Origin: Prevotella sp.
GTDB lineage: Bacteria; Bacteroidota; Bacteroidia; Bacteroidales; Bacteroidaceae
Direction: 5' to 3'
NCBI GenBank assembly: GCA_017417465.1
Contig: JAFPZD010000261.1
Location: forward strand, 1-53,356
DNA length: 53,356 bases
Part shown: positions 9,807 to 17,357 of the stretch, in pieces
Layout of the letters: each line of letters begins with the position of its first letter
Numbering within the stretch: the stretch's first letter is position 1
Notes under the pieces: generated by a model
Databases searched by the model: none
What the model saw: only the letters and a program-made list of their open reading frames with translations
Told to the model about the DNA's origin: nothing
Position numbers and translations under genes: made by a program

Positions 9807-10852
9807 TTGATGATAATTTTGACATCCATGAAGAGCGCTATGCCTCTTCGAGCAATAGCGAGAAGGATTTCGAGAACGCCCTTCGACCTCTATCGTTTGG
9901 CGACTTCAGCGGACAGCAGAAGATTGTAGAGAATCTGAAGGTGTTTGTCGAGGCCGCCAAATACCGTGGTGAGCCACTCGACCATACGTTGCTACACGGT
10001 CCTCCCGGCCTGGGCAAGACCACACTTTCGAACATCATTGCCAACGAACTGGGCGTGGGATTCAAGATCACCAGCGGCCCCGTGCTCGACAAGCCCGGTG
10101 ACCTGGCAGGCATCCTGACGAGCCTGGAGCCACGCGACGTGCTGTTCATCGACGAGATTCACCGTCTGTCGCCCATCGTCGAGGAGTATCTCTACTCGGC
10201 CATGGAGGACTATCGCATCGACATCATGATTGACAAAGGGCCGTCGGCTCGTTCGATACAAATCGACCTGAATCCTTTTACGCTTGTAGGCGCCACTACC
10301 CGCAGCGGATTGCTGACGGCACCACTGCGTGCCCGCTTCGGCATCAACATGCACTTGGAGTACTACGACCCCGCAACGCTGGCCATCATCATCGAGCGCT
10401 CGGCAGCCATTCTCGGTGTGCCCATCACGGAGGATGCTGCCCGCGAGATAGCAGGCCGCTCACGAGGCACACCACGTATTGCCAACGCCCTGCTGCGGCG
10501 TGTGCGTGACTTCGCCCAGGTGAAAGGAACGGGGCGCATTGACACCAGCATCTCGCGAGTGGCACTGGAAGCCCTGAACATCGACAAGTTTGGACTCGAC
10601 GAGATTGACAACAAGATCCTGCTTACCATCATCGATAAGTTCCGGGGCGGACCCGTGGGCATCACCACCATTGCCACGGCCATCGGCGAGGACGGCGGCA
10701 CCGTGGAAGAGGTCTATGAGCCCTTCCTCATCATGGAGGGCTTCATCAAGCGCACACCACGCGGCCGCATGGCCACCGAGCTGGCCTACCGCCACTTTGG
10801 ACGCAATCCCTATGGTGGCAACATCATGGAGCCTGACTTATTTAACCAGTGA
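9803..10852 (+). CDS. ruvB: Holliday junction branch-migration helicase RuvB
   Basis: 349 residues, the family length. AAA+ motor that, with RuvA, moves Holliday junctions during recombinational repair. Walker [11 protein letters not shown] near residue 66, Walker B with DEIHR near 117, sensor 1 VGATTRSG, arginine finger region LRARFG, then the C-terminal winged helix ([25 protein letters not shown]). ruvA and ruvC are not adjacent. Start chosen at ATG 9803, which overlaps the stop of the small upstream ORF. coaD follows after 40 bp. Confidence 0.97.
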   Translation: MIDDNFDIHEERYASSSNSEKDFENALRPLSFGDFSGQQKIVENLKVFVEAAKYRGEPLDHTLLHGPPGLGKTTLSNIIANELGVGFKITSGPVLDKPGDLAGILTSLEPRDVLFIDEIHRLSPIVEEYLYSAMEDYRIDIMIDKGPSARSIQIDLNPFTLVGATTRSGLLTAPLRARFGINMHLEYYDPATLAIIIERSAAILGVPITEDAAREIAGRSRGTPRIANALLRRVRDFAQVKGTGRIDTSISRVALEALNIDKFGLDEIDNKILLTIIDKFRGGPVGITTIATAIGEDGGTVEEVYEPFLIMEGFIKRTPRGRMATELAYRHFGRNPYGGNIMEPDLFNQ

Positions 10853-10892
10853 CTTTTGCCTCCTCAGTTGGAGGCTGAACATACGAAGAACA

Positions 10893-11435
10893 ATGATGGA
10901 AGAAGAAACAACTGCAACGGACATAAACGCTTGTTCAGACCCCCAGTCCCCTCATTTAGGGGGCAAGAAAAAGACTACCGGCGTATTCGTCGGAAGCTTC
11001 AACCCATTTACCATCGGCCACGACAGCATTGTGCGCCGTGCACTGCCACTCTTCGACCGTATGGTCATCGGCGTCGTTGGCGACCATGTGGGCAAGCCTG
11101 GCCTACCCTCCACGGAGTCACGCATCCAGGCCATCCGCCAGCTCTATGCTGGGGAGCCACGCATCGAAGTGCTGCCTTACTACGGACTGGCAGTAGACTT
11201 TGCCCGAAGCATCGGCGCCCACTTCATCGTCAAGGGTGTGCGGTCGGCGAAGGATTTTGAGTATGAGCGTGAGCAAGCCGACATCAACCGCCAGATCAGC
11301 GGCGGACAGGTAGAGACGCTACTGCTCTATAGTGAGCCGGAGCTGAGCAGTGTGTCATCATCGATGGTTCGTGAGCTGCAACACTTCGGCGTCGACGTCA
11401 GCCCGTTCCTGCCAAAGAAAGCAGGAAAAGAATAG
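10893..11435 (+). CDS. coaD: Phosphopantetheine adenylyltransferase
   Basis: Joins 4'-phosphopantetheine and ATP to give dephospho-CoA, the fourth step of CoA synthesis. GVFVGSFNPFTIGHDSIV is the nucleotidyltransferase signature, with Asn in place of the usual Asp of GSFDP. SSSMVREL near the end is the usual second ATP motif. From ATG 10893 (or 10896) the product has 180 residues, about 25 more than typical CoaD. The extra N-terminus (MMEEETTATDINACSDPQSP and on) contains a small GC palindrome CCCCT-CATTT-AGGGG (10948-10962). There is no closer in-frame start before the signature, so either the extension is translated or a non-standard start is used. Confidence 0.93.
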   Translation: MMEEETTATDINACSDPQSPHLGGKKKTTGVFVGSFNPFTIGHDSIVRRALPLFDRMVIGVVGDHVGKPGLPSTESRIQAIRQLYAGEPRIEVLPYYGLAVDFARSIGAHFIVKGVRSAKDFEYEREQADINRQISGGQVETLLLYSEPELSSVSSSMVRELQHFGVDVSPFLPKKAGKE

Positions 11436-11487
11436 TCAAATAGTGAAATAGTCAATTAGTGAAATAGTCAAATAGTGAAATAAAAAG
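11436..11487. repeat. AATAGTCAAATAGTGA repeat between coaD and ybeY
   Basis: The whole 52-bp junction consists of alternating words AATAGTCAA and TAGTGAAATAG. It begins at the coaD stop codon and ends just before the ybeY ATG, so it replaces a normal intercistronic region and provides no Shine-Dalgarno sequence. Confidence 0.9.
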
Positions 11488-11904
11488 ATGATAAGCTATT
11501 CCGCTGAAAACGTTAAGATGCCTGCCCTGCGCCGTCGCGACACGTCAGCCTGGATACGCCGCGTCGCCAGCAGTTACGGCAAGCGGGTCGGTGAAGTGGG
11601 CTACCTCTTCTGCGACGATGCCCATATCCTCGACGTCAACCGTGAGTTTCTGGGGCACGACTACTACACCGACATCATCACCTTCGACTATTGCGAAGGC
11701 GACACCCTCAACGGCGACATCGTCATCTCGCTCGATACGGTGCGGTCAAATGCTGAGCAGTTGGGAAAGGACTACGACGACGAGTTGCACCGCGTCATTA
11801 TCCACGGCATACTGCACCTCTGCGGGCTGAACGACAAGGGTCCCGGTGAGCGCGAACAGATGGAGGCTGCCGAGGACAAGGCGCTGGGGCTCATTAATTC
11901 ATAA
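11488..11904 (+). CDS. ybeY: Endoribonuclease / rRNA maturation factor YbeY
   Basis: 138 residues. Zinc-dependent RNase acting in 16S rRNA 3' maturation and ribosome quality control. The metal site is the HGILHLCG motif near residue 106, followed by an ND pair where many homologues have YDH; that variant is usual in Bacteroidetes. The upstream strand NREFLGHDYYTDIITFDY fits the family fold. In a plus-strand run ruvB-coaD-ybeY-prmC-recX-comF; the gap to coaD is filled entirely by a short-word repeat. Confidence 0.95.
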   Translation: MISYSAENVKMPALRRRDTSAWIRRVASSYGKRVGEVGYLFCDDAHILDVNREFLGHDYYTDIITFDYCEGDTLNGDIVISLDTVRSNAEQLGKDYDDELHRVIIHGILHLCGLNDKGPGEREQMEAAEDKALGLINS

Positions 11905-11936
11905 TGCATAATTCATAGTGCATAATTATAATTTGT
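11893..11936. repeat. AATTCATAATGCATAATTC repeat at the ybeY-prmC junction
   Basis: ATTCATAATGCATAATTCATA and following variants; the word starts within the last codons of ybeY and supplies its stop codon. Known informally in many Bacteroidales genomes as a junction repeat; function unknown. Confidence 0.8.
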
Positions 11937-11940
11937 GTTG

Positions 11941-12786
11941 ATGGGTTTCAGGGAACTGTGGCAACCGCTGTGTGGGCTTTATGGGGCTGATGAGGCGAAG
12001 GCCATTGCCCGTTTGGTGCTGGAGGTGAAGTATGGACTGACTATGGCCGACATCCTTTACGGCAAGATGGAACAACTTGACAGCCAAGCCCTTCAAGCCT
12101 TACAAGACCGACTGCTGACGGGCGAGCCAGTGCAGTACGTGCTTGGCGAAGCGGAGTTCGGCGGGCGCCGCTTTTTGGTTGACCGCCGCGTGCTGATCCC
12201 CCGTCCAGAAACCTACGAGCTGTGCCAGCTCATTCTCAATTCACAATTCTCAATTCGCAATTCACAATTCTCAATACTCGACATTGGCACGGGCAGCGGT
12301 TGCATAGCCTGCACCCTGGCCGCCGACCTCCCGGGTGCCGACGTGACGGCATGGGACATCTCGGCCGACGCGCTTGATGTGGCCCGCGAGAATGCCCGTC
12401 GGCTCGATGTCAGCGTAACGTTTCAGCAGCGAGACGCCCTCACGCTCCCACTTGACACCCCGTCGCACTGGTCGCTCATTGTCAGCAACCCGCCTTACAT
12501 CTGCGACCATGAGCGGGCGGCAATGGCTCCAAACGTAGTGGACTACGAACCAGCGCAGGCGCTCTTCGTGCCCGACGACGACCCATTGCGCTTCTACCGC
12601 AGCATTGGGCACTACGCCCTGTCGGCACTGGTGCCAGGCGGCCGTCTCTACTTCGAGCTTAACGCCGGACACGCCGACGAGGTGCGCGAGCTCCTGCTGA
12701 CACAGGGCTTCGCCGACGTTGAGCTGCGCCGTGACCAATACGACAAACCAAGATTCGCCAAGGCATGCAAACCAATCAAACCATAA
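11941..12786 (+). CDS. prmC: Peptide chain release factor N5-glutamine methyltransferase
   Basis: 281 residues from ATG 11941 (in-frame GTG and TTG just upstream lie in the repeat). Methylates the GGQ glutamine of release factors with S-adenosylmethionine. Motifs: LIPRPETYEL, the SAM-binding LDIGTGSGCIA, and the catalytic NPPY (SNPPYICDHE). Between YELCQLIL and LDIGTGSG is an insertion NSQFSIRNSQFSI encoded by the AATTCTCAATTC repeat (12231-12276). It sits just before strand 1 of the methyltransferase fold, where a lengthened loop could be tolerated. The 3' end overlaps recX by 22 bp. Confidence 0.95.
   Translation: MGFRELWQPLCGLYGADEAKAIARLVLEVKYGLTMADILYGKMEQLDSQALQALQDRLLTGEPVQYVLGEAEFGGRRFLVDRRVLIPRPETYELCQLILNSQFSIRNSQFSILDIGTGSGCIACTLAADLPGADVTAWDISADALDVARENARRLDVSVTFQQRDALTLPLDTPSHWSLIVSNPPYICDHERAAMAPNVVDYEPAQALFVPDDDPLRFYRSIGHYALSALVPGGRLYFELNAGHADEVRELLLTQGFADVELRRDQYDKPRFAKACKPIKP
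12231..12276. repeat. In-frame AATTCTCAATTC repeat inside prmC
   Basis: The words CAATTCACAATTCTCAATTCG alternate in one frame to give NSQFSIRNSQFSI. The frame remains intact on both sides. It is the same repeat word as in fkp. Confidence 0.85.
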
Positions 12787-13262
12787 CCGAACAAGAGGCT
12801 TACCTACGGCTGGCCGCCCTCTGCGCACAAGCCGAGCACTGCCACCACGAGATGGACGAAAAGATGCGCCGCTGGGGACTCGACGACGAGGCCCGCGAAC
12901 GGGTACTGACACGCCTTGTGGCCGAGCGCTACATCGACGAAGAGCGCTACTGCCGTGCTTTTGTGGCCGACAAGATTCGCTATAACAAGTGGGGCCGCCG
13001 CAAAGTGGAGCAGGCGCTCTGGATGAAGCGCATCGACGCAGCCATCAGCCAGCAAGTGCTCGACGACGTCGACGAACGTGAATATGTGGCTGTGCTGAAA
13101 CCACTGATAGCCCAGAAGCGCCGCTCGACAAAAGCCCGCAGCGACTATGAACTGAACATGAAGCTCATCCAGTTTGCACGCTCGCGTGGCTTCGGCTTCG
13201 ACATCATCAAACAGTGCATGGACGTCGACGACGATGAACTGCTCGGCGACGACGATGACTAA
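12765..13262 (+). CDS. recX: Regulatory protein RecX
   Basis: 165 residues. RecX caps RecA filaments and inhibits recombinase activity. The three-helix repeats are visible: a first unit EAYLRLAALCAQAEHC, the conserved LVAERYIDEERYCRAFVADKI with RYNKWGRRKVEQAL, then a third unit ending FDIIKQCMD. The tail is very acidic (DDDELLGDDDD). Starts inside the prmC 3' end (22-bp overlap), so translation is probably coupled. RecX near ruvB gives a DNA-repair flavour to this transcription unit, although recA is absent. Confidence 0.93.
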   Translation: MQTNQTITEQEAYLRLAALCAQAEHCHHEMDEKMRRWGLDDEARERVLTRLVAERYIDEERYCRAFVADKIRYNKWGRRKVEQALWMKRIDAAISQQVLDDVDEREYVAVLKPLIAQKRRSTKARSDYELNMKLIQFARSRGFGFDIIKQCMDVDDDELLGDDDD

Positions 13263-13282
13263 CCGCCCCTACCCCAACAATC

Positions 13283-13990
13283 ATGGCAATGATGACCATC
13301 AGCTTCTGGCGACGACTGCTCGACATAGTCATGCCACGCACGTGTGCCATCTGCGGCCGTCGGCTCACACCCTCCGAATCGATCATCTGCGCCAGTTGTC
13401 TGACTGAGCTGCCCTTCACACGGCAGTGGCTGTCGGCCGACGACAACCACATGGCACGCCTCTTCTGGGGTGTCTTTCCCATCGAGCGGGCTGCTGCGCT
13501 GTGGTACTATGCTCCCCACTCAGAGAGCAGCAATCCCATCTACAACCTGAAATACCACGGCAGCCAGGAGACAGGTGTTGAGCTGGGCATGATGGCTGCC
13601 AACTACTACAGCACGGCAGGATTCTTCGACGGCATTGATGCCATCGTTCCCGTGCCACTGGCTCCTAAACGCCAGCGTCAGCGTGGCTACAACCAAAGTC
13701 TGATGATTGCCAAGGGCGTGCAAAGCGTGACGGGCCTCCCTATATATAATAAGGTGGTGCGCCGGACGCACTTCAAAGGCAGCCAGACGCAGAAGAACAC
13801 CTGGCAACGACAGGAGAACGTTGCCGACGTGTTCATGCTGACCGATGCAGCGACCATCACTGGCAAGCACCTATTGATTGTCGACGACGTGGTGACAACG
13901 GGCGCTACTGTCAGTGCCTGCGCCCAGCAGCTATGCCGTGCCAGCGATGTGCGCATCAGCGTACTCGCCCTGGGCTTCACTGTGCACTGA
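13283..13990 (+). CDS. ComF-family phosphoribosyltransferase-like protein
   Basis: 235 residues. N-terminal zinc-ribbon cysteines CAICGRRL and CASCLTEL, then a type I phosphoribosyltransferase domain with PVPLAPKRQRQRGYNQS and the PRPP motif LLIVDDVVTTGATVSAC. ComF/GntX proteins support DNA uptake in some bacteria; whether this one does is unknown. It follows recX by 20 bp. Three Met codons lie close together at the start (M1, M3, M4), so the exact start may vary by a few residues. Confidence 0.9.
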   Translation: MAMMTISFWRRLLDIVMPRTCAICGRRLTPSESIICASCLTELPFTRQWLSADDNHMARLFWGVFPIERAAALWYYAPHSESSNPIYNLKYHGSQETGVELGMMAANYYSTAGFFDGIDAIVPVPLAPKRQRQRGYNQSLMIAKGVQSVTGLPIYNKVVRRTHFKGSQTQKNTWQRQENVADVFMLTDAATITGKHLLIVDDVVTTGATVSACAQQLCRASDVRISVLALGFTVH

Positions 13991-14041
13991 GCCGAGAAAG
14001 TCAGTCTCTTAAGCGCTGGTTTCAAAAAAGGCGGAAGAAAA

Positions 14042-14073
14042 TTTGGAATTCTGCCTACTTATTCGTACCTTTG
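14042..14073 (+). promoter_or_regulatory. pyrE promoter
   Basis: TTTG (14042-14045), 20 bp, TACCTTTG (14066-14073) then CAG. A complete Bacteroidetes promoter placed 30 bp before the pyrE ATG. Confidence 0.85.
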
Positions 14074-14103
14074 CAGACAATTACTGAAACCAATACCAAT
14101 CTT

Positions 14104-14745
14104 ATGGAAGCTATTAAGAAGCAATTTGCACAGAAACTGCTCGAGGTGAAAGCCATCAAGCTACAGCCCGCCGACCCTTTCACTTGGGCCAGCGGATGGA
14201 AGTCGCCCTTCTACTGCGACAACCGCAAAACCCTCTCATTCCCCGCCCTGCGCTCGTTCGTAAAGGTGGAACTGTGTCATCTCATACAGCAGCACTTCCC
14301 TGAGGCCGACGCCGTGGCAGGCGTAGCCACCGGTGCCATCGCCCAGGGTGCCCTCGTTGCCGACCAGCTGGGACTGCCCTTCTGCTATGTACGCTCGAAA
14401 GCCAAGGACCACGGCATGCAGAACCTCATTGAGGGCCAGCTGCCTGAGGGCGCACGTGTCGTCGTCGTCGAGGATCTTATCTCCACTGGCGGCTCGTCGC
14501 TGAAAGCCGTCGGGGCACTTCGTCAGGCAGGTTTTGAGGTCGTAGGCATGGTGGCCAGCTACACCTACGGGTTCCCCGTGGCCGAAGCCGCCTTCCGCGA
14601 GGCCGGCGTGACACTCATCACGTTGACCGACTATGAGGCCGTCGTCGAGCAGGCAGCCCAGACCGGCTACATCCAGCCGTCCGACAAAGCCGTGCTGGCC
14701 GAGTGGCGTCAGGCTCCCGATGTGTGGAGCGGTCCCCAAAAGTAA
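14104..14745 (+). CDS. pyrE: Orotate phosphoribosyltransferase
   Basis: 213 residues. Converts orotate + PRPP to OMP in UMP synthesis. ASGWKSPFYCDNRK is the N-terminal family motif; VVVVEDLISTGGSSLKA is the PRPP-binding loop; YVRSKAKDHG carries the flexible-loop lysines. ATG 14104 was chosen because the frame upstream overlaps comF and the promoter lies at 14042-14073. No other pyr genes are adjacent. Confidence 0.96.
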   Translation: MEAIKKQFAQKLLEVKAIKLQPADPFTWASGWKSPFYCDNRKTLSFPALRSFVKVELCHLIQQHFPEADAVAGVATGAIAQGALVADQLGLPFCYVRSKAKDHGMQNLIEGQLPEGARVVVVEDLISTGGSSLKAVGALRQAGFEVVGMVASYTYGFPVAEAAFREAGVTLITLTDYEAVVEQAAQTGYIQPSDKAVLAEWRQAPDVWSGPQK

Positions 14746-14771
14746 TCACGAAATCTTTAGTACCAACCATT

Positions 14772-14817
14772 TAACTTTGGGGGCACGACAGCAGGCCACA
14801 CTGCTGTTTGCACCCCC
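14772..14817 (+). promoter_or_regulatory. Possible promoter and hairpin before the SRPBCC gene
   Basis: TAACTTTG (14772-14779) resembles a -7 box. It is directly followed by a hairpin with GGGGG (14779-14783) against CCCCC (14813-14817) and CAGCAG/CTGCTG inside (14789-14806). It could be a leader structure for the following gene or part of pyrE termination; a clear T-run is absent. Confidence 0.45.
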
Positions 14818-14832
14818 TACCCTTTTCAAGCA

Positions 14833-15246
14833 ATGACAAATTATGAAAGTAGCGTAAAGCAAATCCCCTATACACAGGAAGCCGTCTATCGCAAGCTCAG
14901 CGACCTTCGCAACCTGGAGAGCATCCGTGAGCATCTGCCACAGGAACAGTTACAGGACTTCAAGTTCGATGCCGACTCAGTGTCGGCCGAAGTGCCCATG
15001 CTGGGCAACGTCGCCGTGGAAGTCGTGGAGCGCGACGAGCCCAAGCTCGTGAAGTTTGGCAGCCGACAGTCGCCCATGGCTTTCAACGTGAGTCTCCAGA
15101 TAGAGCCCAACGACGAGCAGTCGTCGACGCTGAAAGTCATCGTCGACGCCGACCTCCCTTTCATGCTCAAGGCAATGATTGGCGGTCAGTTGCAGCAAGG
15201 TGTCGAAAAGATTGCCGATGTGTTGGCAACGCTCAACTACGAGTAA
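14833..15246 (+). CDS. SRPBCC/START-like domain protein
   Basis: 137 residues, no signal peptide. The pattern YESSVKQIPYTQEAVYRKLSDLRNLESI at the start and a long C-terminal helix (GQLQQGVEKIADVLATLN) around an antiparallel sheet resembles the SRPBCC ligand-binding fold seen next to pyrE in Bacteroidales. The ligand is unknown. The lipoprotein gene follows after 6 bp, so they form an operon. Confidence 0.7.
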   Translation: MTNYESSVKQIPYTQEAVYRKLSDLRNLESIREHLPQEQLQDFKFDADSVSAEVPMLGNVAVEVVERDEPKLVKFGSRQSPMAFNVSLQIEPNDEQSSTLKVIVDADLPFMLKAMIGGQLQQGVEKIADVLATLNYE

Positions 15247-15252
15247 CCGGTC

Positions 15253-15837
15253 ATGAGGGTGTGCCGCTGGATACTTCTTGCAATGGTTGCACTGTTGTCG
15301 GCTTGTGATGCCGAGAACAAGTACAACACGTACTATCCCTGCAGCTTTGTGTTCTTCACACAGCTCTACCCCACCAGTGCCCTCACACGCGCCCTCTCCA
15401 ACCCTGGCGAGTTCGTCATCGTGCAGCCAGAGACCGTGCAGGGCGTCGTTCACCTGAAGCTGACGCCCAACCACGGCAAGTGGGACCAGAGCGATGTTGA
15501 CCTTATCATGCGCACCGCCATCACCGGCGAGCGTATCAGCTACAACAACATGGGTGCTGGACGGGGGCTCGTCATCGGTCGTTCGAACTTCTTTGGTTTG
15601 AAAGCTTACGATTTGCAATGTCCTAACTGCCTGGCCGACTACGACGTGGCTCGCTACCCGCTACAGTGGACGGCCGACGGCAGCTATCTGTCGTGTCCGC
15701 AATGCCACCGCACCTACCAGCCGGACAACGACGACGGCCTCGTCATCAGTGGTGGAAAGAAAGACGACCGCATGCTCATCCAGTATCGCAGCATCAGCTA
15801 TCACGAGGCAGAAGGACGCCTCTATGTGCATAACTGA
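15253..15837 (+). CDS. Predicted lipoprotein with a CxxC pair, function unknown
   Basis: 194 residues with lipobox LLSAC (Cys at about 18). The C-terminal half has CPNC and CPQC about 30 residues apart, separated by a tryptophan strand, forming a zinc-ribbon or Rieske-like arrangement. In a Rieske centre one Cys-His pair would be expected twice; here HRTY follows the second pair but none follows the first, so metal-binding by four cysteines is more likely. I do not recognise the family. Co-transcribed with the SRPBCC-like gene. Confidence 0.75.
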   Translation: MRVCRWILLAMVALLSACDAENKYNTYYPCSFVFFTQLYPTSALTRALSNPGEFVIVQPETVQGVVHLKLTPNHGKWDQSDVDLIMRTAITGERISYNNMGAGRGLVIGRSNFFGLKAYDLQCPNCLADYDVARYPLQWTADGSYLSCPQCHRTYQPDNDDGLVISGGKKDDRMLIQYRSISYHEAEGRLYVHN

Positions 15838-15838
15838 G

Positions 15839-15945
15839 GAGAGTTAGGAGTTAGGAATTAGGAGTTGAGGAGGTGTGGAGTTGAGGAGGTAAAGTAGAAT
15901 GCCTTTTACGCGACCTAACTCTTAATTCCTAACTCCTAATTCAAA
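15839..15945. repeat. Inverted short-word repeat between convergent genes
   Basis: Left arm GAGTTAGGAGTTAGGAATTAGG (15840-15861, variants to about 15892), right arm CTAACTCTTAATTCCTAAC and on (15915-15941). The arms are complementary and can form a long hairpin between the lipoprotein gene and ackA, which are convergent. It may act as a shared terminator. The words TTAGGAGTTAGG are used again in a variant form at 20395-20492. Confidence 0.75.
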
Positions 15946-15953
15946 CAAGCTCC

Positions 15954-17144
15954 TTACAACAGGTTCATCGTGTCGGTGGCAATCATCAGCTCCTCGTCGG
16001 TGGGGATGACACAAACAGTCACCTTCGAGTCGTCGGCAGAGATGATAGTCTCCTCGCCACGTGTCTTGTTCTTTTCAGTGTCGAACTTCACACCGAGGAA
16101 CTCCAGCCCGCGGCAGACCTCCTCACGCATGCCAGCCTGGTTCTCGCCCACACCAGCGGTGAAGACAATAATGTCGACGCCACCCATGGCGGCAGCGTAG
16201 GCACCGATATACTTCTTGATGCGATAGAAGTACATGTCGAGGGCCAGCTGTGCACGCTCGTTGCCGGCAGCGGCAGCACTCTCCACGTCGCGCATGTCGC
16301 TCGACTCGCCAGTGATACCCAGCACACCACTCTGCTTGTTCAGCAGGTTCGACATGCCATCGGGGTCAAGGTCGAGCTTCTTCTCAAGGAACGTGATGGC
16401 ACCACCATCGATGTCGCCAGAGCGTGTTCCCATCATCAGGCCCTCCAGTGGGGTGAGGCCCATCGTGGTGTCGATACACTTGCCGTCGACGACAGCAGCG
16501 ATGGAGCCACCATTACCGATGTGGCAGGTGATGATACGCTTGCCCTTGGGATTCACGTCGAGGAACTCGCAGACACGGGCCGACACATAGCGGTGACTGG
16601 TGCCGTGGAAGCCGTAGCGGCGCACACCATACTGCTTGTAGAGGTAGTAAGGAATGGCATACATGAAGGCCTTCTTCGGCATGGTCTGGTGGAAGGCAGT
16701 GTCGAACACGCCCACCTGCGGCAGGCCGGGCATCAGTTCGCTGACGGCGCGCACACCCTTCAGGTTGGCAGGATTGTGCAGCGGTGCCAAGTCGATGCAG
16801 GCCTCGAAAGCGTCGAGCACCTCCTCGGTAAGCACCACGCTCTGGTTGAACTTCTCGCCACCATGCACCATACGGTGACCGACGGCGTCAATCTCTTTCA
16901 GGTCCTTGATGACCCCAATCTTCGGGTCGGTCAGCAACGAGAATATGAACTTTACACCCTCGGTATGCTCGGGAATGTCGTGCATAATCTGCTTCTTCTC
17001 ACCGTTAGGCAGTTTCACCTTCACGAAGGCACCTTCCATGCCGACGCGCTCTGCGCCGCCACTGGTCATCACACTCTTGTCGTCCATATTGTACAATGCG
17101 TACTTGATAGAGGACGAACCACAGTTAAGAACTAAAATCTTCAT
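15954..17144 (-). CDS. ackA: Acetate kinase
   Basis: 396 residues from ATG 17144 (MKILVLNCGSSSIKYAL, the canonical ASKHA N-terminus); the longer frame reads into repeat DNA. Makes ATP + acetate from acetyl phosphate, the final step of acetate fermentation. Further motifs: HRMVHGGEKF, FDTAFH, RRYGFHGTSHRYV, CHIGNGGSIAAV, GLTPLEGLMMGTRSGD and FTAGVGEN. Partner of pta immediately upstream; the 213-bp space between them contains three copies of a dispersed repeat. Confidence 0.97.
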   Translation of the reverse strand: MKILVLNCGSSSIKYALYNMDDKSVMTSGGAERVGMEGAFVKVKLPNGEKKQIMHDIPEHTEGVKFIFSLLTDPKIGVIKDLKEIDAVGHRMVHGGEKFNQSVVLTEEVLDAFEACIDLAPLHNPANLKGVRAVSELMPGLPQVGVFDTAFHQTMPKKAFMYAIPYYLYKQYGVRRYGFHGTSHRYVSARVCEFLDVNPKGKRIITCHIGNGGSIAAVVDGKCIDTTMGLTPLEGLMMGTRSGDIDGGAITFLEKKLDLDPDGMSNLLNKQSGVLGITGESSDMRDVESAAAAGNERAQLALDMYFYRIKKYIGAYAAAMGGVDIIVFTAGVGENQAGMREEVCRGLEFLGVKFDTEKNKTRGEETIISADDSKVTVCVIPTDEELMIATDTMNLL

Positions 17145-17152
17145 AGTTTTAA

Positions 17153-17193
17153 AAGCCCACCCAAGCCCTCCCAAAGGGAGGGATGTTTGGTTA
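17153..17193. repeat. Dispersed GC-palindromic repeat, copy 1
   Basis: 41 bp, starting AAGCCCACCCAAGCCCTCCC, then AAAGGGAGGGATGTTTGGTTA. CCCTCCC-AAA-GGGAGGG is a hairpin. Identical to copy 2. Confidence 0.95.
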
Positions 17194-17200
17194 GATAATT

Positions 17201-17241
17201 AAGCCCACCCAAGCCCTCCCAAAGGGAGGGATGTTTGGTTA
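17201..17241. repeat. Dispersed GC-palindromic repeat, copy 2
   Basis: Perfect 41-bp direct copy of 17153-17193, separated by 7 bp (GATAATT); GATAAT/CATAAT also follow the two copies, making the real duplication about 48 bp. Confidence 0.95.
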
Positions 17242-17313
17242 CATAATGGATGGAAATGTTTGTTTAATTGGTTATACTGTCTTTTACTAATAGCCCACCG
17301 CTGAATAGCTATC

Positions 17314-17348
17314 TAAACATCCATCCCTTCGGGAGGGCTTGGGTGGGC
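17314..17348. repeat. Dispersed GC-palindromic repeat, inverted copy 3
   Basis: Inverted orientation: TAAACATCCATCCCTTCGGG then AGGGCTTGGGTGGGC. With copies 1 and 2 it could fold the pta-ackA intergenic RNA into a long stem. A fourth, diverged copy sits inside the 5' end of murC (28622-28650). Confidence 0.92.
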
Positions 17349-17357
17349 CTTCACTTC

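Noticed and set aside
13283-13990. Amidophosphoribosyltransferase PurF
   Set aside because: It has the PRPP motif but no N-terminal glutaminase domain; zinc-ribbon cysteines place it in the ComF family.
15253-15837. Rieske iron-sulfur protein
   Set aside because: Two CxxC pairs are present but no histidine follows the first pair in a Rieske pattern, so a zinc-ribbon-like site is more likely.
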